Of a stretch of DNA of 64,000 nt, positions 8,656 through 17,158 are shown one piece after another. The stretch's first letter is position 1; the number at the start of each line of letters is the position of its first letter. The stretch is from contig NZ_JAZHRR010000001.1 of assembly GCF_036924515.1 (NCBI RefSeq), positions 2,389,001-2,453,000 of the forward strand, given 5' to 3'. Both the position numbers and the translations under genes were made by a program. This DNA comes from Bradyrhizobium sp. AZCC 1610. GTDB lineage: Bacteria; Pseudomonadota; Alphaproteobacteria; Rhizobiales; Xanthobacteraceae. The notes beneath the pieces were generated by a model. It ran no database searches, was not told the DNA's origin, and saw only the letters and a list, made by a program, of their open reading frames with translations.

Positions 8656-9588
8656 ATGCTCTCGTTCGTGATCCGTCGAATCCTGCAAACCATCCCGACC
8701 GTGCTGGCTGTCGTGCTGGTGATTTTTGTGCTGTTCAGCGTCGTTCCAGGCAGCATCATGTCGAGCATGAGCGATGACGGCAGAGCGACGGACCCGCAGA
8801 TCGTCGAGCGCATGAAGAAGCAACTCGGCCTCGACGATCCCGTCTACATACGCTTCGGCTCCTACATTGCCAGCCTCGCGACAGGTGATTTCGGGACCTC
8901 GTTCCGGACCCGCGAGCCGGTCACCAGCATGATCGCCAAACGAGCGTGGCCAACCCTGCAATTGATATTCGCAGCCATGACGTTCGCGATTGTGATCGGC
9001 GTACCGCTCGGTTTCATCGCAGCGCTACGGCCGGGCGGCATCATCGACACGATCTCGATGGTCGTGGCGGTGTCCGGCCTTTCAATGGCCAAATTCTGGC
9101 TCGGGCTGCTGCTGATGTATCTGTTCGCGTTGAAACTCGGCTGGTTGCCGAGTTTTGGCTATGGCGATGGCGGGCTCAGATATCTGATCCTGCCTGCGGC
9201 GACGCTCGGTGTCTCGCCGATGGCACTGCTGGCACGGACGACGCGCGCCGCGGTTCTTGAGATCATGACCGCGGATTTCGTCCGGACGGCGCGGTCGAAG
9301 GGCATGAGCGAGACCCTGGTCGTGAAGTGGCATGTGATGCGCAATGCTCTCGTCCTCATTCTCACGACCATCGGCCTGCAGTTCGGCGCGTTGATGGGGC
9401 AGGCGGTCGTGGTGGAGAAATTGTTCTCCTGGCCGGGCATCGGCTCGCTGCTCGTCGACAGTGTGCTGCAGCGCGACATTCCCGCCGTGCAGGGCTCGAT
9501 TCTCGTGGTGGTGCTGTTCTTTCTGACGATCAATACGGTGATTGACGTGCTCTATGCCGTGATCGATCCCAGGATCAGATACGCATGA
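8656..9588 (+). CDS. ABC transporter permease, DppB/OppB type
   Basis: The 310-residue inner-membrane protein starts MLSFVIRRILQTIPTV, the typical start of DppB-type permeases. It has about six transmembrane segments and the BPD_transp_1 EAA-like loop (about residues 205-225: FVRTARSKGMSETLVVKWHV). Length is standard. It is second in the operon; its ribosome site is at the edge of the preceding hairpin. Confidence 0.92.
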   Translation: MLSFVIRRILQTIPTVLAVVLVIFVLFSVVPGSIMSSMSDDGRATDPQIVERMKKQLGLDDPVYIRFGSYIASLATGDFGTSFRTREPVTSMIAKRAWPTLQLIFAAMTFAIVIGVPLGFIAALRPGGIIDTISMVVAVSGLSMAKFWLGLLLMYLFALKLGWLPSFGYGDGGLRYLILPAATLGVSPMALLARTTRAAVLEIMTADFVRTARSKGMSETLVVKWHVMRNALVLILTTIGLQFGALMGQAVVVEKLFSWPGIGSLLVDSVLQRDIPAVQGSILVVVLFFLTINTVIDVLYAVIDPRIRYA

Positions 9589-9659
9589 GCGCAGGTCGAC
9601 TCCATCACACCAGCGCGCGATTGACTGTACCGCCTGTCGCGTCGGGGCGGCCGCGATGA
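9585..9659 (+). CDS. 24-codon ORF bridging the two permease genes
   Basis: The ATG overlaps the stop of the upstream permease (ATGA at 9585-9588), and the TGA at 9657-9659 overlaps the ATG of the downstream permease (ATGA at 9656-9659). It encodes MSAGRLHHTSARLTVPP then VASGRPR. The two perfect overlaps suggest either a translational-coupling leader peptide or the original N terminus of the second permease cut off by a one-base frameshift. The peptide itself has no recognisable domain. Confidence 0.4.
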   Translation: MSAGRLHHTSARLTVPPVASGRPR

Positions 9660-10477
9660 AGTTCGGAACCAGTCTCATCATCGGCGGGGCGTTGTTCGCG
9701 CTTGCGATCTTCGTCGGCCTGCTCGCGCCCTGGCTGGCGCATACGGATCCTGTGATGGATGCCAACCTGATGAATGCGGAAGAGCCACCGAGCTGGACGT
9801 GGTGGTTCGGCACCGACGCGCAGGGCCGCGACATTTACTCCCGCGTCGTGCACGGCGCGCGCATTTCGCTGACGGTCGGCATCGTCTCGCAACTGGTCAA
9901 CAGCGTCATCGGCGTGACGCTGGGCCTGACCGCGGGCTATTGGGGCGGCTGGTGGGACGACTTCGTCAACGGGCTGACCAATCTCATGCTCGCGATCCCC
10001 TCGCTAATCTTCGCGCTTGCCATCATGGCGGTGCTTGGATCCGGCCTGACTAGCCTGCTGATCGCGCTCGGGTTGACCAACTGGTCGTTCACTTGCCGGA
10101 TCGCACGGGCGTCGACGTTGTCGCTCAAGAGCCAAGGCTATGTGCAGGCTGCACGAGTGCTCGGCTACGGAGATCTGCGCATCATGATCACGCAGCTGCT
10201 GCCGAACATGCTCGGACCCATCATCGTCATCGGCACGCTGGGTATGGGCAGCGCGGTATTGGCCGAAGCCGCGCTTTCGTTCCTTGGCCTCGGAATCCGC
10301 CCGCCCTATCCAAGCTGGGGCAGCATGCTGTCAGAGGCCCGCGAGCAGATCACAACGGCGCCGTGGCTCTCGATTTTCCCCGGGCTCGCCATATTCCTGA
10401 CGGTGCTTGGCCTGAATCTGCTCGGCGATGGCTTGCGTGACATTCTCGATCCACAGTCGCGGAGCCAGCGCGCATGA
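9656..10477 (+). CDS. ABC transporter permease, DppC/OppC type
   Basis: The 273-residue inner-membrane protein opens with a hydrophobic helix ending in LLAPWLA, then WFGTDAQGRDIYSRVVHGAR, the hallmark of DppC permeases. The EAA loop is near residues 160-180 (GYVQAARVLGYGDLRIM). It is slightly short at the N terminus compared with many relatives. The upstream 24-codon overlapping frame may represent lost leader sequence. The 3' end overlaps the first ATPase gene by ATGA. Confidence 0.9.
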   Translation: MKFGTSLIIGGALFALAIFVGLLAPWLAHTDPVMDANLMNAEEPPSWTWWFGTDAQGRDIYSRVVHGARISLTVGIVSQLVNSVIGVTLGLTAGYWGGWWDDFVNGLTNLMLAIPSLIFALAIMAVLGSGLTSLLIALGLTNWSFTCRIARASTLSLKSQGYVQAARVLGYGDLRIMITQLLPNMLGPIIVIGTLGMGSAVLAEAALSFLGLGIRPPYPSWGSMLSEAREQITTAPWLSIFPGLAIFLTVLGLNLLGDGLRDILDPQSRSQRA

Positions 10478-11454
10478 CGGGCCCTCCCCTGATCGAAGTC
10501 GAGGACTTGCGCATCGATCTCAACGACCGGTCCAGCCATGTTGCGGCGGTCGAGGGCGTTTCATTCCGTATCGATCGTGGCGAGACATTTGGCCTGGTCG
10601 GCGAATCCGGCTGCGGCAAGAGCATTACGGCTCTCGCTTTGATCGGACTGCTCCGCCAGCCGCTTTCGATCGGCGCCGGCGTCATACGGTTTGAGGGCCG
10701 GGAGATCCAGCGACTTCCGGCGGCCGAGCAACGGGCGCTGCGCGGCAATCGCATCGCCATGATCTTCCAGGAGCCGATGACGGCGCTTAATCCGGTCTCA
10801 CCTGTTGGCCAGCAGATCGCGGAGATGTTCGTGCTGCACAAGGGCAAGAACTGGCGGGAAGCAAACCAGCTGGCTGTCGAGGCGCTGGCGAGCGTCCGCG
10901 TCCCCGCACCGGAGCGACGGGTGAAGGATTACCCGCACCAGCTTTCGGGCGGCATGCGTCAACGCGTGATGATCGCCATCGCGCTGGCATGCGGGCCAGA
11001 TCTGCTGATCGCCGACGAGCCGACCACCGCACTCGACGTCACGGTGCAGGCGGAGATCATCGAGCTGATGCGGAATTTATGCGCCGAGCGAGGTACGGCT
11101 ATCTTGATGATCAGCCACGATCTCGGCCTGGTCGCCAACGTCTGCCGCCGCGTCGCCGTGATGTATGCCGGCCGCATTGTCGAGGAGCGCGGCTCGGCCG
11201 ATATCTTCCGCGCATGCTCGCATCCCTATACGCAAGGCCTGGTCGACTCGCTGCCGCGGCTGGGCAGTCGCGCAGCACTTGGCCGGACCCGGCTCCGCGA
11301 GATCGCGGGCGTGGTACCGGCGATCGCTGATTTTCCGGACGGTTGCCGATTCAATCCGCGTTGCGCGCAGGCGACCGAGATTTGCCGGACCACCGCGCCG
11401 GAGCTGACATTGCTCGATGCGGGCGGGCTGGTCCGGTGCCATCACCATGCATGA
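10474..11454 (+). CDS. ABC transporter ATPase, DppD/OppD type
   Basis: The 326-residue cytoplasmic ATPase shows Walker A GESGCGKS, signature LSGGMRQRV, Walker B LLIADEP and the H-loop [12 protein letters not shown]-terminal oligopeptide-transporter extension holds the four-cysteine-type region ([15 protein letters not shown]) expected to bind an Fe-S cluster in this subfamily. It is translationally coupled to the permease before it (ATGA). Confidence 0.92.
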   Translation: MTGPPLIEVEDLRIDLNDRSSHVAAVEGVSFRIDRGETFGLVGESGCGKSITALALIGLLRQPLSIGAGVIRFEGREIQRLPAAEQRALRGNRIAMIFQEPMTALNPVSPVGQQIAEMFVLHKGKNWREANQLAVEALASVRVPAPERRVKDYPHQLSGGMRQRVMIAIALACGPDLLIADEPTTALDVTVQAEIIELMRNLCAERGTAILMISHDLGLVANVCRRVAVMYAGRIVEERGSADIFRACSHPYTQGLVDSLPRLGSRAALGRTRLREIAGVVPAIADFPDGCRFNPRCAQATEICRTTAPELTLLDAGGLVRCHHHA

Positions 11455-12484
11455 ACCTGCGGCGAGACCTGGCGACGATGTCATTCTCCGCGTGGAGGAT
11501 CTCGCGGTGCATTTTCCGGTTGGCGGTGGCTTGCTGGGCGGCGGCCGGCGGCTGTTGCGCGCAGTGGACGGCATCGATCTCGAGCTGAAGCGCGGTGAAT
11601 GCCTCGGTCTCGTCGGCGAATCCGGTTGCGGCAAGTCGACTGTCGCACTTTCGATCCTTGGCCTGCAGAAGCCGACGCGCGGCCGCATCGTGCTGGATGG
11701 TCAGGTCGTGACGGACCGGCAATCGGTCGATCGAAAGGCGTTGGCCCGTATCGTGCAAATCGTGTTTCAGGATCCCTACGCCTCGCTCAATCCACGCCAG
11801 ACCGTTCGCCGCACGCTTGAAGCCCCGCTGCGCCTGCATGGCGTGACGGCCAAAAGCGAGATCGACGGACGCATTGCGGCGATGCTCAGGCATGTCGGCC
11901 TGCGGCCCGAACAGGCCGGCCGCTACCCGCATGAATTCTCCGGCGGCCAGCGTCAGCGCATCGGCATCGCTCGCGCGCTGATCCTCAATCCCAGGATTGT
12001 CATCTGTGACGAACCTGTATCGGCGCTGGATGTCTCGATCCGCGCCCAAATCATCAATCTGCTGCTGGAATTGAAGGAAACGCTCGGCCTCTCCTACATC
12101 ATGATCAGCCACGATCTCGGCGTAGTCGAGCACATGAGCGACAGGGTCGCCGTGATGTATCTCGGCCGCATTGTGGAGACCGGCGACTGGCGCGAGATCT
12201 TCGAACGGCCGGCGCACCCGTATACGCAAACCCTGATATCAGCCATTCCCGATCCGTTACGCCGCGCGCCGTTAGCTACGACACCGGGCGAGCTTCCCAA
12301 TCCGCTCAATCCGCCGGACGGATGCGCGTTCAGTCCGCGCTGTCGTTACGCCGAAGCCGTGTGTCATCGCGAGCCTGGCCCATCGCTTGAAACGCGTCCC
12401 GATGGACACTCGGTCCGGTGCTGGCGAGCTGACGAGATTGCCGGTCAGACGGCGTTGGCCTCGACCGAAGGCGGACATCCCTAG
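11447..12484 (+). CDS. ABC transporter ATPase, DppF/OppF type
   Basis: Second ATPase of the transporter, 345 residues from this start. Motifs are Walker [10 protein letters not shown], signature FSGGQRQRI, Walker B IVICDEP and the switch MISHDLGVV. The C-terminal CAFSPRCRYAEAVCH is the matching cysteine-rich oligopeptide-transporter tail. I chose the ATG at 11447, which overlaps the stop of the preceding gene by eight bases; an in-frame ATG at 11417 would add ten residues. It is the last gene of the operon. Confidence 0.9.
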   Translation: MHEPAARPGDDVILRVEDLAVHFPVGGGLLGGGRRLLRAVDGIDLELKRGECLGLVGESGCGKSTVALSILGLQKPTRGRIVLDGQVVTDRQSVDRKALARIVQIVFQDPYASLNPRQTVRRTLEAPLRLHGVTAKSEIDGRIAAMLRHVGLRPEQAGRYPHEFSGGQRQRIGIARALILNPRIVICDEPVSALDVSIRAQIINLLLELKETLGLSYIMISHDLGVVEHMSDRVAVMYLGRIVETGDWREIFERPAHPYTQTLISAIPDPLRRAPLATTPGELPNPLNPPDGCAFSPRCRYAEAVCHREPGPSLETRPDGHSVRCWRADEIAGQTALASTEGGHP

Positions 12485-12575
12485 GACGGAGGCACGTCTG
12501 CTATGGGTCGTCATCCTAAAATAGCGGACATTGCCACGCTGATTCGGCAGGTCCGTTGACTTGGGGGAGGTGACG

Positions 12576-13025
12576 ATGGGTGCCGTTTACCGTCGGGCGA
12601 TCCGCAAGGACGCGACCCGCCTGTACGACATTCGGCGGCGATCGATCCTTGAACTCGCGCCTCCAATGATGCCGAAGGCCGAAGCGCAGGCGTGGGCGTC
12701 GAAGCTCACGCTCTCCGGGATGGAGCGAAAGCTGCGTGAGCTGGAAGTATGGGTTGCCGAGCTCAACGGCGTCATAGCCGGATGGGGGGCCATTCGCGGC
12801 GACACGCTGGAGGGCTTGTATGCTGCGCCTGAATTTGCCGGGCAGGGCGTAGGCGCCGGATTGCTCGATAGGCTCGAAGGGCTGATGCGCGACCGCGAGT
12901 TCCCTTCGGTGCGCGCTGAGGCAAGCTCAAATGCCCGCGACTTCTACCTTTGTCGCGGCTACAAGGCGACCGGCCCTCAAACGCCGCAAGGCGCCTGGCC
13001 CATCGCGAAAGAACTTCTGACCTGA
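12576..13025 (+). CDS. GNAT-family N-acetyltransferase
   Basis: The 149-residue protein has the GNAT fold: acetyl-CoA pyrophosphate-binding loop at FAGQGVGAGLLDRLEG (Q/RxxGxG/A type), followed by the C-terminal A-N-ARDFYLCRGY segment typical of the family. Substrate unknown. The start at 12576 is fixed by a strong GGGGGAGG six bases upstream. A truncated copy of this gene's first 33 codons and leader lies at 1646-1812. The gene follows the ABC operon by 91 bases and may be separately transcribed. Confidence 0.85.
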   Translation: MGAVYRRAIRKDATRLYDIRRRSILELAPPMMPKAEAQAWASKLTLSGMERKLRELEVWVAELNGVIAGWGAIRGDTLEGLYAAPEFAGQGVGAGLLDRLEGLMRDREFPSVRAEASSNARDFYLCRGYKATGPQTPQGAWPIAKELLT

Positions 13026-13188
13026 AAACAGGGGTGGCGGAGAATAAGCGCGCTGGGCAGCGGCAGGGTTCTGGCGACCGTTTAAACCGTTCACGGCGCT
13101 TGATTTTCGTCTCGCGAGGGGCGACTTTGGCGCCCGCTTGGCCGGGGCCTATCGGAGCCCTGGCGACGGGTTGTCAGGAGGATATTGC

Positions 13189-13518
13189 GTGGCGGACCAT
13201 CAGGTGCACGATTTGACGCCGGAAGATGTGGCGAAGGGGATGGCGGAGGGCCGCTATCTGCTGGTCGATGTCCGCGAGCCGAACGAGGTCGCGGTGGAAG
13301 CCTATCCGGACGGCGTGGTGGTTCCGCTGCAGTCGTTCGATCCGGCGGCCATTTCCGATCCCAAGGGCAAGCAGGTGGTGTTTGCCTGCCGCTCCGGCAA
13401 GCGCTCGGTGACGGCGTCGCTGGCGGCGCAGGCGGCTGGTCTGCCCTATGACAAGCATCTGGCGGGCGGCATTTTGGCGTGGAAGGCTGCGGGATTGCAG
13501 ACCAAAACCGGCGGCTGA
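13189..13518 (+). CDS. single-domain rhodanese
   Basis: The 109-residue cytoplasmic protein is one rhodanese domain: LVDVREPNEV near residue 25, then the active-site loop FACRSGKRS with Cys67 as the persulfide-forming residue, and GGILAWKAAGL at the end. The six-residue loop fits sulfurtransferases rather than phosphatases. The GTG start is chosen because AGGAGG stands eight bases ahead; an upstream ATG reading adds unlikely sequence. It lies 8 bases before the aminotransferase gene and is probably cotranscribed with it. Confidence 0.88.
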   Translation: MADHQVHDLTPEDVAKGMAEGRYLLVDVREPNEVAVEAYPDGVVVPLQSFDPAAISDPKGKQVVFACRSGKRSVTASLAAQAAGLPYDKHLAGGILAWKAAGLQTKTGG

Positions 13519-13526
13519 TCTCCACC

Positions 13527-14699
13527 ATGACATCCATGAACAAGGTCTTTGCCGACCTTCCCGTCACCGTGTTCGAGGCGATGTCGCAGGCCGCCCGCGA
13601 CAACAACGCCATCAATCTCGGCCAGGGCTTTCCTGACGATCCCGGACCGGAGGACATCCGCCGCGCTGCAGCCGACGCGACGGTGAACGGCTACAACCAG
13701 TACCCGTCGATGATGGGCATTCCCGAACTGCGGCAGGCGATAGCGGCGCATTACGGCCGCTGGCATAGTCTCTCGCTCGATCCGATGACGGAAGTGATGG
13801 TGACTTCGGGTGGCACCGAGGCGCTGACGGCGTCTATCCTCGCCGTCGTCGAACCCGGCGACGAGGTCGTGGTGTTCCAGCCGGTCTATGACAGCTATCT
13901 GCCGATCATCCGCCAGGCCGGCGGCATTCCGCGCCTGCTGCGGCTCGAGCCGCCGGGCTGGCGGCTGACGGAAGAGATGCTGGCCAGCGTCTTCAATCCC
14001 AAGACCAAGGCGGTGCTGTTCAACAACCCGCTCAATCCGGCCGCCGTCGTCTATCCCCGCGAGGATCTCGAATTGCTGGCGCGGTTCTGCCAGCAGTTCG
14101 ATACCATCGCGATCTGCGACGAGGTCTGGGAGCACGTGATCTTCGACGGCCGCGAGCATATCCCGCTGATCACGATTCCGGGCATGCGCGACCGCACCAT
14201 CAAGGTCGGCAGCGCCGGCAAGATTTTTTCGCTGACGGGATGGAAGGTCGGCTTCGTCTGCGCTGCGCCGCCGCTGTTGCGGGTGGCGGCAAAAGTGCAC
14301 CAGTTTCTGACCTTCACCACCGCGCCGAACCTGCAGGCTGCCGTCGCCTATGGCCTCGGCAAATCAGATGAATATTTCTACGACATGCGCAAGGAACTGG
14401 CGCGGAGCAGGGACCGTTTGACGAAGGGACTGGAGAGCATCGGCTTTCCCGTGCTGAAGTCGCAGGGCACATATTTTCTCACCGTCGATCTGTCGCCGCT
14501 CGGTCTCAACGAAACCGACGTCGAGTTTTGCAAGCGGATCGTGACCGATTATAAAGTCGCTGCGATTCCAGTATCGGCGTTCTACGAGCAGGACGCGGTG
14601 ACCTCGGTGGTGCGGTTCTGTTTTTCCAAGAAGGACGAAACGCTGGACACCGCGCTGGAGCGCCTGTCGGACGCGGTGCACGGCCGCCGCAAGAGGTAG
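13527..14699 (+). CDS. class I/II PLP-dependent aminotransferase
   Basis: The 390-residue enzyme starts MTSMNKVFADLPVTVFEAM and has the aspartate aminotransferase fold I layout. NLGQGFPDDPGP is the N-terminal substrate region, VTSGGTEAL the cofactor phosphate loop, NNPLNPAAVV the NP motif, CDEVWEHV the ring-stacking Asp region and SAGKIFSLTGWK the PLP lysine (Lys232). Closest to the methionine/kynurenine/glutamine transaminase group (YbdL-like). Its pairing with rhodanese hints at sulfur amino acid metabolism, which is inference. Confidence 0.9.
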   Translation: MTSMNKVFADLPVTVFEAMSQAARDNNAINLGQGFPDDPGPEDIRRAAADATVNGYNQYPSMMGIPELRQAIAAHYGRWHSLSLDPMTEVMVTSGGTEALTASILAVVEPGDEVVVFQPVYDSYLPIIRQAGGIPRLLRLEPPGWRLTEEMLASVFNPKTKAVLFNNPLNPAAVVYPREDLELLARFCQQFDTIAICDEVWEHVIFDGREHIPLITIPGMRDRTIKVGSAGKIFSLTGWKVGFVCAAPPLLRVAAKVHQFLTFTTAPNLQAAVAYGLGKSDEYFYDMRKELARSRDRLTKGLESIGFPVLKSQGTYFLTVDLSPLGLNETDVEFCKRIVTDYKVAAIPVSAFYEQDAVTSVVRFCFSKKDETLDTALERLSDAVHGRRKR

Positions 14700-14702
14700 C
14701 AG

Positions 14703-15809
14703 ATGCATGACCTTCTCCGAGGTTCGCTTCGCCTGATCGGTGTGATGACGGTCGCGCTGTCGCTCTCGCCCGCATGGGCGCAGGAGCGCACCGTGAACTT
14801 CTACAACTGGTCGAACTATATGGCGCCGGGGGTGCTGGAGGATTTTACCAGGGAGACCGGCATCAAGGTGGTCTACGACACCTTCGACGCGAACGAGACG
14901 CTGGAGACGCGGCTGTTGGCCGGGAAGTCGGGCTACGACGTCGTGGTGCCCACCGGCTATTTCCTGCAGCGCCAGATCACCGCAAAAGTCTTCGTCAAGC
15001 TCGACAAGTCGAAGCTGCCCAACCTCGCCAACGCCTGGCCGGTGGTTACCAGCCAGCTTGCGACCTACGATCCCGGCAATAATTACGCCGCCAACTACAT
15101 GTGGGGCACCACGGGCATCGGCTACAACGTCAAGATCGCGCAGAAAATCCTTGGGCCCGACGTCAAGATCGATAGCTGGGACATCGTCTTCAAGCCAGAG
15201 AACCTCGCAAAGTTTAGGGATTGCGGCATCCACATGCTGGACTCTGCCGACGACATTCTGCCCGCGGCGCTCAGCTATCTCGGGATCGATCCGAACTCGA
15301 CCAGGCAGGCCGATCTGGAAAAGGCCGCCGAGCTCGTCAGCAAGATCAGGCCCAATGTCCGCAAGTTTCATTCCTCGGAATATCTGGGCGCGCTGGCATC
15401 CGGCGAGATCTGCTTTGTGGTGGGCTGGTCCGGCGACATCATGCAGGCGCGCAGCCGCGCGGCGGAAACCAGGAACGGCATCGAGATCGGCTACACCATC
15501 CCGAAGGAAGGCGCGCAGATGTTCTTCGACAATCTCGCGATCCCCGCTGATGCGAAGAACGTCGCGGAGGCCTATGAGCTGATCAACTATCTCTACCGCC
15601 CGGATGTCGCGGCGAAGAATTCCGACTTCCTGTCCTACGCCAACGGCAATCTGGCGAGCCAGAAGCTGGTCGATCCAAAAATCCTCAACGACAGGAACAT
15701 CTATCCGGACGAGACGATGCAGAAAAAGCTGTTCGTGATCCGGGCCCGCGATCCGGCGACGCAGCGCATCATCAACCGGCTGTGGACGAAGGTGAAGACG
15801 GGGAGGTGA
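14703..15809 (+). CDS. polyamine ABC transporter periplasmic binding protein, PotF type
   Basis: The 368-residue protein has a signal peptide (cleavage at PAWAQE, about residue 24). The mature protein begins RTVNFYNWSNYMAPGVLEDF, the conserved start of PotD/PotF receptors, with YDVVVPTGYFLQ and WGTTGIGYNV further on. Binds putrescine or similar polyamines in the periplasm. No permease or ATPase is adjacent, so it either serves a transporter elsewhere or is an orphan receptor. It follows the aminotransferase stop by three bases and is likely cotranscribed. Confidence 0.9.
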   Translation: MHDLLRGSLRLIGVMTVALSLSPAWAQERTVNFYNWSNYMAPGVLEDFTRETGIKVVYDTFDANETLETRLLAGKSGYDVVVPTGYFLQRQITAKVFVKLDKSKLPNLANAWPVVTSQLATYDPGNNYAANYMWGTTGIGYNVKIAQKILGPDVKIDSWDIVFKPENLAKFRDCGIHMLDSADDILPAALSYLGIDPNSTRQADLEKAAELVSKIRPNVRKFHSSEYLGALASGEICFVVGWSGDIMQARSRAAETRNGIEIGYTIPKEGAQMFFDNLAIPADAKNVAEAYELINYLYRPDVAAKNSDFLSYANGNLASQKLVDPKILNDRNIYPDETMQKKLFVIRARDPATQRIINRLWTKVKTGR

Positions 15810-15837
15810 TTCCTGCCGTCATTGCGAGCCCGTAGTG

Positions 15838-15917
15838 CGTAGCCCGGGTGTAGCGAAGCGCAACCCGGGACTTTGCAACACCGGCCCCGGATTGCGCTTC
15901 GCTCCATCCGGGCTACG
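15838..15917. repeat. REP-like inverted repeat, family A, copy 1
   Basis: An 80-base element bounded by CGTAGCCCGG and CCGGGCTACG. Each arm contains a second palindromic block (AGCGAAGCGCAA / TTGCGCTTCGCT). Near-identical elements are at 16105-16194 and 24093-24180. The outer arms can pair to form a long hairpin. Confidence 0.85.
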
Positions 15918-15984
15918 CCTCCCGACAAACTTCTGTTGCCGAAACCCGAGCGAGAATCTATAGCTCCCCCTCCGGGAGCATCAC

Positions 15985-16098
15985 ATGACCAACATCCTCA
16001 AGTTCTTCTCAACGCGCACGCTGCTGCAGATTATCTTCGTCCTGGCATCGACCGTCGCGATGAAGGCATGGAGCCTTGGCCTGCTGTTCGGCGGATAA
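15985..16098 (+). CDS. 37-residue membrane microprotein
   Basis: Encodes MTNILKFFSTRTLLQ then a hydrophobic segment (about residues 14-35) ending LFGG. A ribosome site GGGAG is six bases before the ATG. The predicted product is a single-span inner-membrane peptide with a basic, cytoplasmic-facing N terminus. It sits exactly between two REP-like elements. No family is recognised; codon use and ribosome site support a real gene but length makes this tentative. Confidence 0.5.
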   Translation: MTNILKFFSTRTLLQIIFVLASTVAMKAWSLGLLFGG

Positions 16099-16104
16099 GC
16101 TTCC

Positions 16105-16194
16105 CGTAGCCCGGGTGAAGCGAAGCGCAACCCGGGAAAATGCGAGACAGCGCGAAAATAGTCCCGGATTGCGCTTCGCTCCATCCGGGCTACG
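16105..16194. repeat. REP-like inverted repeat, family A, copy 2
   Basis: A 90-base element with the same CGTAGCCCGG / CCGGGCTACG ends and AGCGAAGCGCAA blocks as copies 1 and 3. It lies at the 3' end of the lpxXL-like gene, where it could act as a transcription terminator or mRNA 3' stabiliser. Confidence 0.85.
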
Positions 16195-16203
16195 CTCGCT
16201 TAA

Positions 16204-17139
16204 CTACCGCCACCGTCTGTGCAGCCATAGCCACTGATCCGGATACTCGCGCACCCAGCCTTCGATCACGGACGTCACCGCCTGCATCGTGCCCTGGATG
16301 TCGATTTGCCCGGAGGCGTCGCGCACCGGCTTGACCTCTTCGGACAGTTCCGCGCGGAAGCGGTGATTGGGCAGGCGGATGATGCGCACGCCATGCACGG
16401 GGCAATCGACCTGGCGCAGCAGCCGCGCCAGGGTCGGGTTGGCCTTGGTCTTGCGGCCGAAGAACGTCACCTCGACGCCATTGCCCATGTATTGATCGAC
16501 CAGCATCGCGACGTGCTGGCCTTTCTGCAGCGCCTCGGCGAGCTTGAGCGGCGCCTCGCGGCCGGCCGGCACCAGCGTGCCCATCTTGACGGCGCGGATC
16601 CGTTCGATGGCGCGGTCGGCAGCCTCGATGTTCGGCCGGCGGAACAGGATCGCGCAATCCAGCCCATGGGCGACCGCGCCAAGCGCCGGGATCTCCCAAT
16701 TACCGAGATGGCTCGCGAAGATAATCGCCGGCTTGCCGTCGTCGCGCAGGTGATCGAAAATCTGCTTGGTCCGCGCGCCGAATTCGATGCGGCTCGGCTT
16801 GTCCGGATGATCGAGGTCGTAGTCCCAGATGTGATCGAGATGGGCGAACTCGGCGCCGATGCGGCCGAGATTGTCCCAGACGCCGGCCAGAATGGTTTCG
16901 ATCTCGTGCGGAGATTTCTCGGGGAAAGCTGCCGTGAGATTTTCGCGGCCGATGCGGTCCTCGCGCAGCCTGCGGCCGATGAAGCGGGTGATGCGACCGA
17001 AGAAATTGGCGGTCTTGATCGGATCGAAATAGCGCGTGGTGCGCAACAGCGCGATCGTCAGCGCGCCCACCGCGGCTTCCGTCATCGGCTTGGCGGCATC
17101 GCGAAGGCGCGCCTTGGTGCGCAGGAGCAGGCGGTTCAT
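16204..17139 (-). CDS. lpxXL: lipid A acyltransferase (LpxXL/HtrB family)
   Basis: The 311-residue inner-membrane protein belongs to the lysophospholipid/lipid A acyltransferase family. It has the catalytic HxxxxE motif HLGNWE near residue 143 and the PAGREAPLKLAEAL and FFGRKTKANPT segments typical of LpxL/M enzymes. It is the last gene of the acpXL cluster and is expected to move the very-long-chain hydroxy fatty acid from AcpXL onto lipid A. In Rhizobium clusters an alcohol dehydrogenase gene usually precedes it; here only 19 bases separate it from fabF1. The symbol rests on this context. Confidence 0.85.
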   Translation of the reverse strand: MNRLLLRTKARLRDAAKPMTEAAVGALTIALLRTTRYFDPIKTANFFGRITRFIGRRLREDRIGRENLTAAFPEKSPHEIETILAGVWDNLGRIGAEFAHLDHIWDYDLDHPDKPSRIEFGARTKQIFDHLRDDGKPAIIFASHLGNWEIPALGAVAHGLDCAILFRRPNIEAADRAIERIRAVKMGTLVPAGREAPLKLAEALQKGQHVAMLVDQYMGNGVEVTFFGRKTKANPTLARLLRQVDCPVHGVRIIRLPNHRFRAELSEEVKPVRDASGQIDIQGTMQAVTSVIEGWVREYPDQWLWLHRRWR

Positions 17140-17158
17140 TGTTAAAGGAGCCAGCCTG

